A DNA stretch of 64,000 nt from Adhaeribacter pallidiroseus (GTDB taxonomy: Bacteria > Bacteroidota > Bacteroidia > Cytophagales > Hymenobacteraceae), in the NCBI RefSeq assembly GCF_003340495.1, contig NZ_QASA01000001.1:1302001-1366000 (forward strand), read 5' to 3'. The notes beneath the pieces are model-generated. The model saw only the letters and a program-made list of their open reading frames with translations. It was not told where the DNA came from and did no database searches. This document shows positions 36,785-44,542 of this stretch, piece by piece; within the stretch, counting starts at the first letter, position 1, and every line of letters begins with the position of its first letter. A program made the translations under genes and the position numbers.

Positions 36785-37333
36785 TTATGTATGCTTATTG
36801 TAGGTGAAATGTATTTTGTCTACCCATTCCTTACCCCACACGCTTAATTCATAAGTCCAAACATATTCAGTCTTACCGTTTTCAGTCCATTTCTCTTCAT
36901 TGCTGTCAACTGAGAGTCCGTTCTTGAAATCCTTGTGAAATATATAGAATGAATTATTGTCGAGTTCTATTATCTCTTCGAGTTTATCTATGGCAAAAGA
37001 GCTGTCTAATCGTAGGAAAAATGAGTTGAAGAATCTTGCCGTGGCAAAATAAGTATCAGGGTCGCTTAGGTCTGGCTTTAGGCAAGAGCAGATTTCTCTA
37101 AATTTCTCAACCTGGGTGAACGGGAATGTAAATCTGAATGTCGGTGCCTGAGATTCTCTGTAATGTAGCTTGTCCGTTGCTGCATTTGTTTCTTCAAGCG
37201 TCATCACGGCAGCTTCAGGAATCACTTCTCCAATGATATTAGATAAAGCCGTAAGAAAGTCACCAAGAAAGTGTCTGCGTTCTTGCTGCTGTCTTAAAAA
37301 TCCAATTCTTTCCTGACGGCTTGTTTCTTTCAT
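36785..37333 (-). CDS. Cassette 1: cytosolic protein of unknown function
   Basis: I chose the ATG at 37333 (MKETSRQERIGFLRQQQE), giving 182 residues. The frame continues five codons to a GTG that lies inside the putative recombination site and is unlikely as a start. The N-terminus is helical and charged; the rest is mixed alpha/beta (FYIFHKDFKNGL, YVWTYELSVWGKEWVDKIHF). No family was recognised. It is the cassette nearest the recombinase and starts only 12 bp after site S5, so it may be the best expressed if a promoter lies upstream. Confidence 0.65.
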   Translation of the reverse strand: MKETSRQERIGFLRQQQERRHFLGDFLTALSNIIGEVIPEAAVMTLEETNAATDKLHYRESQAPTFRFTFPFTQVEKFREICSCLKPDLSDPDTYFATARFFNSFFLRLDSSFAIDKLEEIIELDNNSFYIFHKDFKNGLSVDSNEEKWTENGKTEYVWTYELSVWGKEWVDKIHFTYNKHT

Positions 37334-37344
37334 ATCAATATTAC

Positions 37345-37408
37345 ACACAACTAACTGCTAAACGCCAGTACTGGTGTTTATATCCACTTTGGCGGGTAGC
37401 TGTTGTGT
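37345..37408 (-). repeat. attI-like/attC-like site S5 next to the recombinase
   Basis: Outer arms are ACACAAC (37345-37351) and GTTGTGT (37402-37408). The centre differs from the other sites: TAAAC-x-CCAGTACTGG-x-GTTTA is a near-perfect 22 bp palindrome and the GGCC core is absent. It lies 110 bp from the recombinase stop codon, the position an attI site would take. Confidence 0.65.
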
Positions 37409-37518
37409 TTTTTAAATTACTGATATTTAACTTAGTAGCAAAATATATAAAAAGTGTACCTCACTAGCTAGGTGTGTTTACAGGAATTCGTTTCTATTTT
37501 ATGTTAATAATACTATAT

Positions 37519-38535
37519 TTAAATCAGTAATCTATCCAATGGGCTCATTATTTTTTCGAGCCCGTGTTGGGTTACATGGGTATAGATCTCAGTGGTTTTG
37601 CTGGACGAATGCCCCAGTAGTGCCTGAATATAACGCAAATCGGTGCCTGCTTCCAGTAAGTGGGTAGCAAAAGAGTGCCGTAGCGTATGCGGGGTGGCAG
37701 GCCGGGTAACACCAGCTTTCTTTTTGGCTTCCTGAAATACTTTGCGGATGCTGCCAACCGAACAGGGCCCACCCTCCGGCCCTTCAAAAAGCCAGACCTT
37801 GGGTTTATATAGCCGGTAATAAGTGCGCAGCTCTTCCAGCAACCGGGTAGCAAGTAAGGTAGTCCGGTCTTTTTGACCCTTGCCGCCCCGTATTAGCAGT
37901 AAGTTACGCTGCGATTGCACATCGGTTAGTTTCAGATTAATTACTTCGCCAATGCGCAATCCACCAGCATAAAGTAATTGCAATAGGCAGCGATGTTTTT
38001 GATTTACCGGCGCTTTTAAAATGGCCGCTACTTCTTCCAAGCTTAATACTTGGGGCAATTTATCTTTCTGATAGGGCCGGCTAACATCTGCCAGGTTCAT
38101 ATCCAGCCGATTTAAAACTTTGCTGTAATAAAATTTTATAGCATTTATGGATTGGTTAATATATACATAAGATTGACCCCTTTGCTGCAATACCTGATGG
38201 AACTCGTTTACTTGCTCCGGCGTAAAACCGGCTATAGCCGGCAGATCTACTTCCGAAAATGAATTTAAAAATCGGAGCAAAAGGGAGTGGTACGTGCGCA
38301 TGGTACGGGGGCTATAATTAAGCAGGTGCATCTTCTCCAGGTAAGGCAATGGGCACGGTACAAAGTCGGGAGTCTCTTGGTATTGTTGCTCCCACAGCTT
38401 TTTTAACAAAGCCACATCTTTAATAATTAACTGCGCAGATAAATGAATCTGTGCCACCGGCAACAGCGCCTCTACCAGGTGAGGCAACTGTAACCCGGGT
38501 AAAGCAAAAAAAAGCAACCGTACGTAGTACTCCAT
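37519..38535 (-). CDS. Tyrosine recombinase, catalytic part of a frameshifted gene
   Basis: This 338-codon frame carries a SAM-like core-binding domain (~65-150) and a tyrosine recombinase catalytic domain with the full set Arg194 (GGLRIGE), Lys219 (GGKGQK), His283/Arg286 (HTLRH), His309 (LLGHSSS) and Tyr318 (IYTHV), ending SPLDRLL. There is no IntI-type extra helix between the Lys and HxxR boxes. The apparent ATG at 38535 is not the true start. One extra T in the T8 run (complement of 38506-38513) would join it to the frame at 38472-38975, giving a ~485-residue protein like other Bacteroidota integrases with an N-terminal WSxTYxCW module. It is oriented like the cassettes, not divergent. It may be expressed by -1 slippage or be inactive. 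Confidence 0.8.
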   Translation of the reverse strand: MEYYVRLLFFALPGLQLPHLVEALLPVAQIHLSAQLIIKDVALLKKLWEQQYQETPDFVPCPLPYLEKMHLLNYSPRTMRTYHSLLLRFLNSFSEVDLPAIAGFTPEQVNEFHQVLQQRGQSYVYINQSINAIKFYYSKVLNRLDMNLADVSRPYQKDKLPQVLSLEEVAAILKAPVNQKHRCLLQLLYAGGLRIGEVINLKLTDVQSQRNLLLIRGGKGQKDRTTLLATRLLEELRTYYRLYKPKVWLFEGPEGGPCSVGSIRKVFQEAKKKAGVTRPATPHTLRHSFATHLLEAGTDLRYIQALLGHSSSKTTEIYTHVTQHGLEKIMSPLDRLLI

Positions 38536-38975
38536 TTTACTCCTTGTAAGCTCTTTAAAATTTGGTATAAGCCAGAATCTGACTGGTATTGCAGTTTCAG
38601 GTACGTTTTATTCGCATGCTCAAAAGGAACCAGTTTAACCAAAGGTTTGGTTTTATTTGTTTGGGGTAAGGCAATGGTACCGGCAGCAGTATTTAGAGTG
38701 ATAAAGGTGCTATCTGTGGCGGCCAAGGTAGTTTTACGATGCAGATAGCGCGTATCAATAATGGCTTGCCGGTAAAAAGTTTGTTTTATTAATTGCAACT
38801 GCTCCATAGAATAATGGCACACAAAGCAATTATACTGTTTACTAAATTTTATGCCTCCAGCTTGTTCTAACTTTTTGGTTAAACCAGCATGCGGTTTATA
38901 ATAGAATTTAATAAATAACTTACCCTGATGCTCCAGGCGATTTAAATACAAAATAGTTAAAGGTGTTGTGGTCAT
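38472..38975 (-). CDS. N-terminal module of the frameshifted recombinase
   Basis: This 167-codon frame starts at ATG 38975. It holds two copies of a ~60-residue module ending in FSKQYNCFVCHY and WSTTYGCFFL. This type is found at the N-terminus of many Bacteroidota site-specific integrases as I recall them. The last ~12 codons (from LYPGYSCLTW) are out of frame with respect to the conserved continuation, which lies in the overlapping frame at 37519-38535. The overlap is 64 bp and includes the T8 homopolymer. Read together the two make one gene. The module's role is unknown; DNA binding is plausible. Confidence 0.7.
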   Translation of the reverse strand: MTTTPLTILYLNRLEHQGKLFIKFYYKPHAGLTKKLEQAGGIKFSKQYNCFVCHYSMEQLQLIKQTFYRQAIIDTRYLHRKTTLAATDSTFITLNTAAGTIALPQTNKTKPLVKLVPFEHANKTYLKLQYQSDSGLYQILKSLQGVKWSTTYGCFFLLYPGYSCLTW

Positions 38976-39030
38976 GCCGAAGCTAAAATAATTCCGGTTA
39001 AAAGTACGAAAACAACTAATTTGCCATTGT

Positions 39031-39068
39031 TTTATAAGCGTATATGTCCGGAACTATCCGCTTATAAA
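39031..39068. promoter_or_regulatory. Inverted repeat between recombinase and Zn-ribbon gene
   Basis: Perfect 10 bp arms TTTATAAGCG (39031-39040) and CGCTTATAAA (39059-39068) with an 18 bp spacer sit midway between divergent starts at 38975 and 39085. An operator, or a recombinase core site, would fit. It has no T-run, so it is not a terminator. Confidence 0.45.
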
Positions 39069-39084
39069 CACAGATAGCTAGAAT

Positions 39085-39464
39085 ATGGAAAAGCAAGTAG
39101 CCGTATGCCAGGTTTGTAGTGCTGAGCTGGCCGGTAGAATTGATAAAAATATTGTTCCGATCAGTGCCGGGCTCAACTGAATAACCGCAAAAAGAAATTC
39201 GATGCCGGAGAGAAGAAGATATTGGACATTAACCGGATTTTACGGAAAAATCGCAGTATCCTGAAAGTATCCAGCCCTTTAGGTAAAACAACTACCCGGC
39301 AAGAATACCTGCTTCAGCAAGGATTTGACTTTAGGCACTTCACGCACCAGTACCAAACCCAAAAAGGAAATACGTATAATTTCTGTTATGATTTTGGATA
39401 CCTGTTGTTACCCGAGGAGAAAGTATTAATTGTAAACTGGCAATCGTATATGGCTTCCAAATAA
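39085..39464 (+). pseudogene. Zn-ribbon protein (DUF2116-like) with 1-base frameshift
   Basis: From ATG 39085 the frame reads MEKQVAVCQVCSAELAGRID and then stops after ~30 codons. Adding one A to the A5 run at 39145-39149 restores the second half of the zinc ribbon (YCSDQCRAQLNNRKKK) and runs directly into the open frame ending at 39464 (ILRKNRSILKVSSPLGKTTT ... GFDFRHFTHQY). The joined ~126-residue protein matches a common Bacteroidota family with a CxxC...CxxxC ribbon and a charged C-terminus. A separate 80-codon ORF starting at 39222 would lack the metal site, so I do not accept it as the gene. It is divergent from the recombinase. Confidence 0.65.
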
Positions 39465-39532
39465 TAAAGGAAAATACGATAGTAAAGGGGGGCCAGGTTT
39501 AGGTATGTCAAAAAACAAAGAAAGCAAAAGCT

Positions 39533-39554
39533 CCCCTCCGGGGATAAGGAGGGG
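39533..39554. terminator. Hairpin CCCCTCC/GGAGGGG
   Basis: 7 bp arms at 39533-39539 and 39548-39554 are in an otherwise empty 180 bp gap between convergent genes. There is no long T-run, so it could be either a terminator or a copy of a common small Bacteroidota palindrome. Confidence 0.4.
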
Positions 39555-39647
39555 CAGATACCTTTTACCTCTATTAAAACCTATACTTAAATCAATTGCT
39601 GTACTTAAAGTTGAAGCAAGTATTAAAATTTAAAAAATTTTCTTTTC

Positions 39648-41305
39648 CTACAACGATACGCCCCGCTTCCAGGGAATAAAATCATCCTGGCCGAGTTGCA
39701 CGGCTTTAGGAGTAACTTCGCCGCTGGCTACTTTAATACAAAACTCCAGAATTTCTTCGCCCTTACTTTCGATGGTAGCTTCGCCCGTAATAATGTCGCC
39801 GGTGTCCAGGTCAATGATATCGGCCATGCGCTGGGCCAGTTTGGTGTTGGTGGATATTTTTACCACCGGGCAAACGGGATTGCCGGTTGGCGTGCCTAAG
39901 CCGGTGGTAAACACAATTACGTTGGCGCCGGAGCCGGCTTTGCCGGTGGTAGCTTCTACGTCGTTGCCGGGAGTGCACACTAAGCTTAAACCGGGCTTAC
40001 GTACCGGTTCGGTATAATCCAGTACATCGGCCACCGGGGCAGTGCCGCCTTTTTTAGCGGCGCCGGCGCTTTTAATCGCATCGGTAATCAAACCGTCTTT
40101 AATGTTGCCCGGCGATGGATTCATGTCGAAGCCGGAACCGACGGCTTGCGCCTGCGCCGAGTAGCCTTTCATGAGCCGGATAAATTTGTTGGCGGTTTCA
40201 TCGTCTACGCTGCGGTCCACGAGTTCTTGTTCTACGCCGTTTAATTCCGGAAACTCGGCCAGTAAAACCGAGCCACCCAGTGCCACCACTAGATCGGCGG
40301 CATAGCCTAAAGCCGGGTTGGCCGAAATGCCCGAAAAGCCGTCGGAACCACCGCATTTTACCCCCAGCACCAATTTGCTTAAAGGGGCGGGCTGTCGGGT
40401 TTGTTTGTTGGCCTCAATTAAACCAATAAACGTTTGTTTAATGGCTTCGCCAAGCAAATGTTCTTCGCTTTGGCTGGTTTGCTGCTCATAAAAGTAAACC
40501 GGCTTATTAAAATTCGGATTACGTTCCCGGATATGCTGCTGCATCTGGTCGTATTGTAGGTGCTGGCAACCCAAGCTCAGAATGGTAACGCCGGCCACGT
40601 TCGGGTGATCCATGTAGCCCACGAGTAATTTGCTGAGTATTTCCGAGTCCTGACGGGTGCCACCGCAGCCACCCTGGTGGGTTAAAAACTTGATGCCGTC
40701 GATGTTTTCGAATACACGCTTAGTTTCCAGCTTTTCGGTAAATAATTTAAAATCGGTATTCGCCACGGCCTCGGCGGAGCCGCTTTGTTTGTACAACTCT
40801 ACTAACTGGCGGGTCTGGTTCTGGTATTTCTGGCTTTTAGCATAACCTAACTCGCGGGTTAAAGCGTCTTTAATTACTTCTAAGTTGCGGTTTTCGCAGA
40901 ATACAGTAGGCACAAACAACCAGTAATTAGCCGTACCTACTTTGCCATCCGGGCGCAGGTAGCCGTTAAAGGTGCGGTTTTGCCATTTGCTCACGTCGGG
41001 CGGGGTCCAGGTGTATTGTTTGGTGCGGCCGCTGTAGTCGGAGGCCGCGTGTTTTAAATTAGCCGTAGAAATAAGTCCTCCGCGCGAAATGGGTAACATG
41101 GCTTTGCCCACCAAAACCCCGTACATGGTAACCGGATCGCCGAGGGCAAAATCTTTCGCCGCAAATTTATGTTTGGCCGCAATATTATCTTGCAGCAGAA
41201 AAGTCTCATTATCAAAAACTATCGCCTCTCCTTTTTTAAATCCATAAGGGCCACAATTACGTCGTCCTGCGGATGTACTTTTAATACTTTTGCTTGCATA
41301 TACAT
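39648..41305 (-). CDS. uxaA: Altronate dehydratase UxaA, N-terminus frameshifted
   Basis: This enzyme (~550 residues) dehydrates D-altronate to 2-keto-3-deoxygluconate in hexuronate catabolism. It has an N-terminal SAF domain and a C-terminal UxaA domain (HQGGCGGTRQDSE, LGCQHLQYDQM, LGVKCGGSDGFSG, VCTPGNDVEATTGKAGSGA) with the conserved Cys ligands. The true N-terminus, MQAKVLKVHPQDDVIVALMD from ATG 41299 (or 41305), lies in a different frame from the rest. One extra base in the T6 run at 41232-41237 would join them at LKKGEAI. The frame upstream to 41327 (MDCRLWTHVYA) is an artefact of that shift. It is part of a sugar-acid neighbourhood with 41820 and 43210. Confidence 0.85.
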
Positions 41306-41307
41306 GG

Positions 41308-41335
41308 GTCCATAGTCGACAGTCCATCGTCGACG
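41308..41335. repeat. Two 14 bp direct repeats upstream of uxaA
   Basis: GTCCATAGTCGACA (41308-41321) is followed directly by GTCCATCGTCGACG. The GTCGAC palindromes suggest either an operator for a hexuronate regulator or a short unstable repeat. Confidence 0.4.
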
Positions 41336-41819
41336 GTAATTTTAACTTTTAATTTGGTCCGCTAAGAGATTGAATAATTCCTACAAGTTGCTCGTAGCTT
41401 TTATACCAAATAAATCAAATAAATAAATTAAAACGCGGAAAATCAAAAGCCCGGTCCCTCAAATTTAAGGAGAAAGCATCTATTTTGCCCTTAAGCTAAG
41501 AACCAAATACGGCTGAACTCGATTTAAATTTTAAAAATTAATAAATTTAGTTTGCGGGCAGGTGGTAAGATGGCTCCGAGTTGAATTAAAAATTAAATTT
41601 TGTATTTCCGGAATAAACAGTCATATTCCTGATCGGAAAAGGAAGGGATAACTCGCTAATTAAATTAATTACGTATCCTAAGGAGTATTTTTTGCAGTCA
41701 GCGTTCTCTTTTTCGTAAGCCGGATACCCGTATTCTACTGCTTGTTACGATCCAGTAGCGGCCCGGAGTTTTTGTTCTTTGGTTTCACCTAACAATAAAA
41801 GTCTATTATTAATAAAACT
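41336..41819. other. Divergent intergenic region uxaA / sugar isomerase
   Basis: 484 bp, AT-rich, no ORF. Promoters for both directions must lie here. I see no clear TAnnTTTG box at a sensible distance. Confidence 0.45.
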
Positions 41820-42791
41820 ATGCAAAACAGAAGAAATTTTTTGAGAGCTTCCGGTGCCTTAATGTTAGGCGGCTTGGGCGGTTTAATGCTGCCGGGCTGT
41901 AACACCAAAGAAGCTAAAACCAGTACGGAAAACACCAGCGCCGATAGCACGGCTACAGCCACTACCAACCCGAGCCCGGCCGCAGCTGCCTTACCAGCCG
42001 CTGGCTTGCAGTTGTATACCGTGCGCGATTTAATGGAAAAAGACTTAAAAGGTACGCTCCAGAAAATTGCCGACATTGGCTACAAAAACATGGAAGCAGC
42101 GGCGGGTTCTAAAGGGCATTATTACGGCATGAAGCCCAAAGAATTTGCCTCTATGCTGGAAGGCATGGGCATGCAACTCCGGAGTTCGCACGTGCAGGTA
42201 GGATACAATACCGGTGGCAAAAAACCAGCCAACGAAACCTTAACCTACGATTTGCAGAAGTTAGTAGACATGGCCGCCGAAGCTGGTCAAAAATATTTAA
42301 TTTGCGCCTATCTGGCCGATAATGAACGCCGTAACCTGGATGATTATAAAAGCCATATTGCTTTGTTTAACAAAGCCGGCGAAGCTTGTAAAAAAGCGGG
42401 ATTACAGTTTGCTTACCACAACCACGCTTTCGAGTTTGATACCATGGAAGGGCAGGTGCCCTACAATTTGATATTGGCGCAAACCGATAAAGATTTGGTG
42501 AAAATGGAGCTGGACTTGTACTGGATGGCCAAAGCCGGTAAAGATTCCGTGGCTATGTTTAAGGAGCACCCGAGCCGGTTCCCGCTCTGGCACGTAAAAG
42601 ATATGGACAAAACCGAGAAAAAGTTCTTTACCGAAGTTGGCAACGGCTCCATTGATTTTAAACCTATTTTTGCCGCCGCGCAAACAGCAGGAATGGAGTA
42701 TTACTTTGTGGAGCAAGACCAAACCCCGGGCAACCCTATCGATAGCATCACCACCAGTTACACCAATTTAAATAAAGTGTTAGCGGCGTAG
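41820..42791 (+). CDS. Exported sugar phosphate isomerase/epimerase-like TIM barrel
   Basis: This 323-residue protein has a Tat-type N-terminus (NRRNFLRASGALML) followed by a lipobox (LPGC, Cys27), so it is exported folded and then lipid-anchored. A Thr/Ala-rich linker leads to a xylose-isomerase-like barrel (AGLQLYTVRDLM, YHNHAFEFD, ELDLYWMAKAGKD, PLWHVKDMD, VEQDQTPGN) with His/Glu/Asp metal ligands. Such proteins accompany DUF1080 and glycoside-processing genes in Bacteroidota and may act on 3-keto sugars. It lies next to ThuA and UxaA, pointing to carbohydrate breakdown. Confidence 0.85.
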   Translation: MQNRRNFLRASGALMLGGLGGLMLPGCNTKEAKTSTENTSADSTATATTNPSPAAAALPAAGLQLYTVRDLMEKDLKGTLQKIADIGYKNMEAAAGSKGHYYGMKPKEFASMLEGMGMQLRSSHVQVGYNTGGKKPANETLTYDLQKLVDMAAEAGQKYLICAYLADNERRNLDDYKSHIALFNKAGEACKKAGLQFAYHNHAFEFDTMEGQVPYNLILAQTDKDLVKMELDLYWMAKAGKDSVAMFKEHPSRFPLWHVKDMDKTEKKFFTEVGNGSIDFKPIFAAAQTAGMEYYFVEQDQTPGNPIDSITTSYTNLNKVLAA

Positions 42792-42814
42792 GTTTTTTAA
42801 AATTTTGCTGGGCC

Positions 42815-42847
42815 AGCCGTATGTAAGCCACTACGGCTAGCTTTTTT
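42815..42847 (+). terminator. Terminator of the sugar isomerase gene
   Basis: Arms AGCCGTA (42815-42821) and TACGGCT (42832-42838) are followed by AGCTTTTTT, 24 bp after the stop codon. Confidence 0.75.
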
Positions 42848-42918
42848 ACAACTACCTATTTAACCTGAATTCGAGCTAAGCAGTGCCTACCTGAGATATA
42901 AGCTAATCTTCTTTATTC

Positions 42919-42977
42919 CGGTCATTCTGGAAGAATCTAACCCGTAAGTAATCGGTTAGATTCTTCCAGAAGGACCG
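42919..42977. repeat. Long perfect hairpin
   Basis: 18 bp perfect arms TTCTGGAAGAATCTAACC (42925-42942) and its complement (42954-42971) are extended outward by CGGTC/GACCG with small bulges. The loop is 11 bases. It is not followed by a T-run and lies ~80 bp after a separate terminator, so it is more likely a palindromic repeat unit than a terminator. Confidence 0.6.
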
Positions 42978-43209
42978 TAATAGAGGGGAAACACGATCTT
43001 TTTATCATTTTGGCTTATACAGAGATGCTCTTTTGTTGTTAAGGGCTTCGCTCGAACGCACGTTATTTAACTATTTTATGAGGCATTAGGCAGATTATTC
43101 TAATTTTAAGTACATTTCAGAAATGCCAGGGTTACTTACTGGTTCCGGAACCAAGAGCTTAAAACACTTTTTAGTTGAAACAAAAAGAGTAAAAATTTAA
43201 AAATTACGC

Positions 43210-44058
43210 ATGGGCAAACGATCGAAATACCTGTTTTTTGTTTTGGTGTGGGGGTTTTTGTTGCCCCTTGGGGCTTTGGCTAAATCAGCCATTAACTGGA
43301 AAAGCGTTACTATTTTGGTTTTTACTAAAAACGGCAAGGGGTACGTGCACGATAATATTCCGTCGGCGGTAGCAGCGCTGCAATTAATGGCCCAGCAACA
43401 AGGCTTTCGGGTAGAAGTAAGCGACGATCCGGCGGTGTTTACGCCCGAAAATTTAAAAAAATTTACCTTGTTGTTGTTTCCCAGCACCAACAACGAGGTG
43501 TTTGATACACCGGAGCAGCGGCTGGCTTTCCGGCGCTACATCCAGGCGGGGGGCGGTTTTGTGGGCTTGCATTCCGTAATTGGCACCGAACGAAACTGGA
43601 CTTGGTTTAAACAAATGCTGGGCGGTAGTTTTTTATGGCATCCCAAATTGCAAAAATTAAAAATCCGGGTCATAGATTCAACTCACCCCAGTGTGCAGGG
43701 TTTACCAAAAGTTTGGGAAAAGCCCGACGAATGTTATTTCATGAAAGAATTGTATCCGGGCGTTCGTGCAGTTATGGCCCACGATTTAAGCGTGCTGGAT
43801 AGAACCGATTCTACCGAAAGTGAAAAAATTAAAAACGCAGCCGGCGCTTACACGGCTCTGTACCCCGCGGCCTGGTACCAAACCTACGATGGCGGCTATA
43901 TCTGGATAACGGCCTTAGGTCATGCCAAAACCGACTATCAAGACCCTGTTTTCTTGCGGCACATTTGGCAAGGAATTCAGTACGTGGCTGGTCAGGTAAA
44001 AAAATTAACCCCTGCTAACGCCTCCGCCACTGCCTACGATGAACCTGTGCGGTATTAA
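43210..44058 (+). CDS. Secreted ThuA-domain protein
   Basis: This 282-residue protein has a signal peptide (1-24, ending LGALAKS). The ThuA fold is a class-I glutamine-amidotransferase-like domain found in trehalose/disaccharide utilisation proteins. It shows ILVFTKNGKGYVHDNIPSAV, FPSTNNEVFDTPEQ, YIQAGGGFVGLHSVIGTER, WHPKLQKLKI and ITALGHAKTDYQDPVF. ThuA proteins are implicated in processing 3-keto-disaccharides together with DUF1080-like enzymes, which fits the DUF1080 gene at 26963 and the isomerase just upstream. A 418 bp gap separates it from that isomerase. Confidence 0.87.
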   Translation: MGKRSKYLFFVLVWGFLLPLGALAKSAINWKSVTILVFTKNGKGYVHDNIPSAVAALQLMAQQQGFRVEVSDDPAVFTPENLKKFTLLLFPSTNNEVFDTPEQRLAFRRYIQAGGGFVGLHSVIGTERNWTWFKQMLGGSFLWHPKLQKLKIRVIDSTHPSVQGLPKVWEKPDECYFMKELYPGVRAVMAHDLSVLDRTDSTESEKIKNAAGAYTALYPAAWYQTYDGGYIWITALGHAKTDYQDPVFLRHIWQGIQYVAGQVKKLTPANASATAYDEPVRY

Positions 44059-44100
44059 TTACTTGTTGATTTTTGGCTGGTTATTTCGATTAATTTAAAT

Positions 44101-44200
44101 AGTTGGTCGTTTTTAGTTGTTCGTTATTCGATCGTTATACCTTTAATCATCAATTGCTTAAACTCAAAATTTTAGCAACTTAATTTTGTCCTGTTACTTA
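44101..44200 (-). repeat. Dispersed repeat B, copy 1
   Basis: On the minus strand it reads AAGTAACAGGACAAAATTAA through ACGACCAACT. It matches 52159-52264 and 56191-56297 over ~100 bp with few differences. Confidence 0.75.
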
Positions 44201-44225
44201 TTTACTAAGTAGTAACTTATTCCGT

Positions 44226-44330
44226 ACTAAGTAGTTGGTCGTTATTAGTTGTTCGTTGTTCGACCTATAAACTATTGATAATTAAAACATTACTTTGAAA
44301 TATCCTTGCGTTTATTTTTGTCCCGATACT
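44226..44330 (-). repeat. Dispersed repeat B variant (B2), copy 1
   Basis: It shares the CGAACAACTAATAACGACCA end with repeat B but has a different body (GGATATTTCAAAGTAATG). It is nearly identical to 54963-55060 and lies directly beside repeat B copy 1 in the same orientation. Confidence 0.7.
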
Positions 44331-44440
44331 TATTATTTTTAATAATAAAGCTCTCTCAATATTTACCGTAACATAGTATTGAGTAGGGCTAATGCAAATC
44401 CCCCAAAGAAATAGAAGCTTTTTTAGCCTCTAAAGCTTTT

Positions 44441-44470
44441 CTTTGGAGGCGGGAACCGGCTCCAAAGAAC
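44441..44470. repeat. Minimal repeat-A terminal palindrome
   Basis: CTTTGGAGGCGGGAACCGGC followed by TCCAAAGAAC keeps just the terminal part of repeat A (compare the GACGGGAACCGGCTCCA ends at 18938 and 26671). TTTGGAG/CTCCAAA form a short hairpin. Confidence 0.5.
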
Positions 44471-44542
44471 TACATCATAGCACGCGCTAAAATCAAAAAA
44501 CAAAAACTTTTCTGCTTAACTTTCGGTAACAAACTTATAGAG

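Noticed and set aside
34251-37408. CRISPR or simple REP repeats as explanation for the cassette-separating sites
   Set aside because: Sites differ in sequence outside the cores, each is a two-tier inverted repeat of 52-69 bp, and their ends match across whole cassettes, which REP or CRISPR repeats do not do.
39222-39464. Stand-alone 80-residue gene
   Set aside because: It is the 3' part of the frameshifted Zn-ribbon gene beginning at 39085; on its own it would lack the zinc-binding Cys residues.
41300-41327. uxaA start at 41327 (MDCRLWTHVYA)
   Set aside because: The first ~29 residues of that frame bear no resemblance to UxaA, while the overlapping frame encodes MQAKVLKVHPQDDV, the expected N-terminus.
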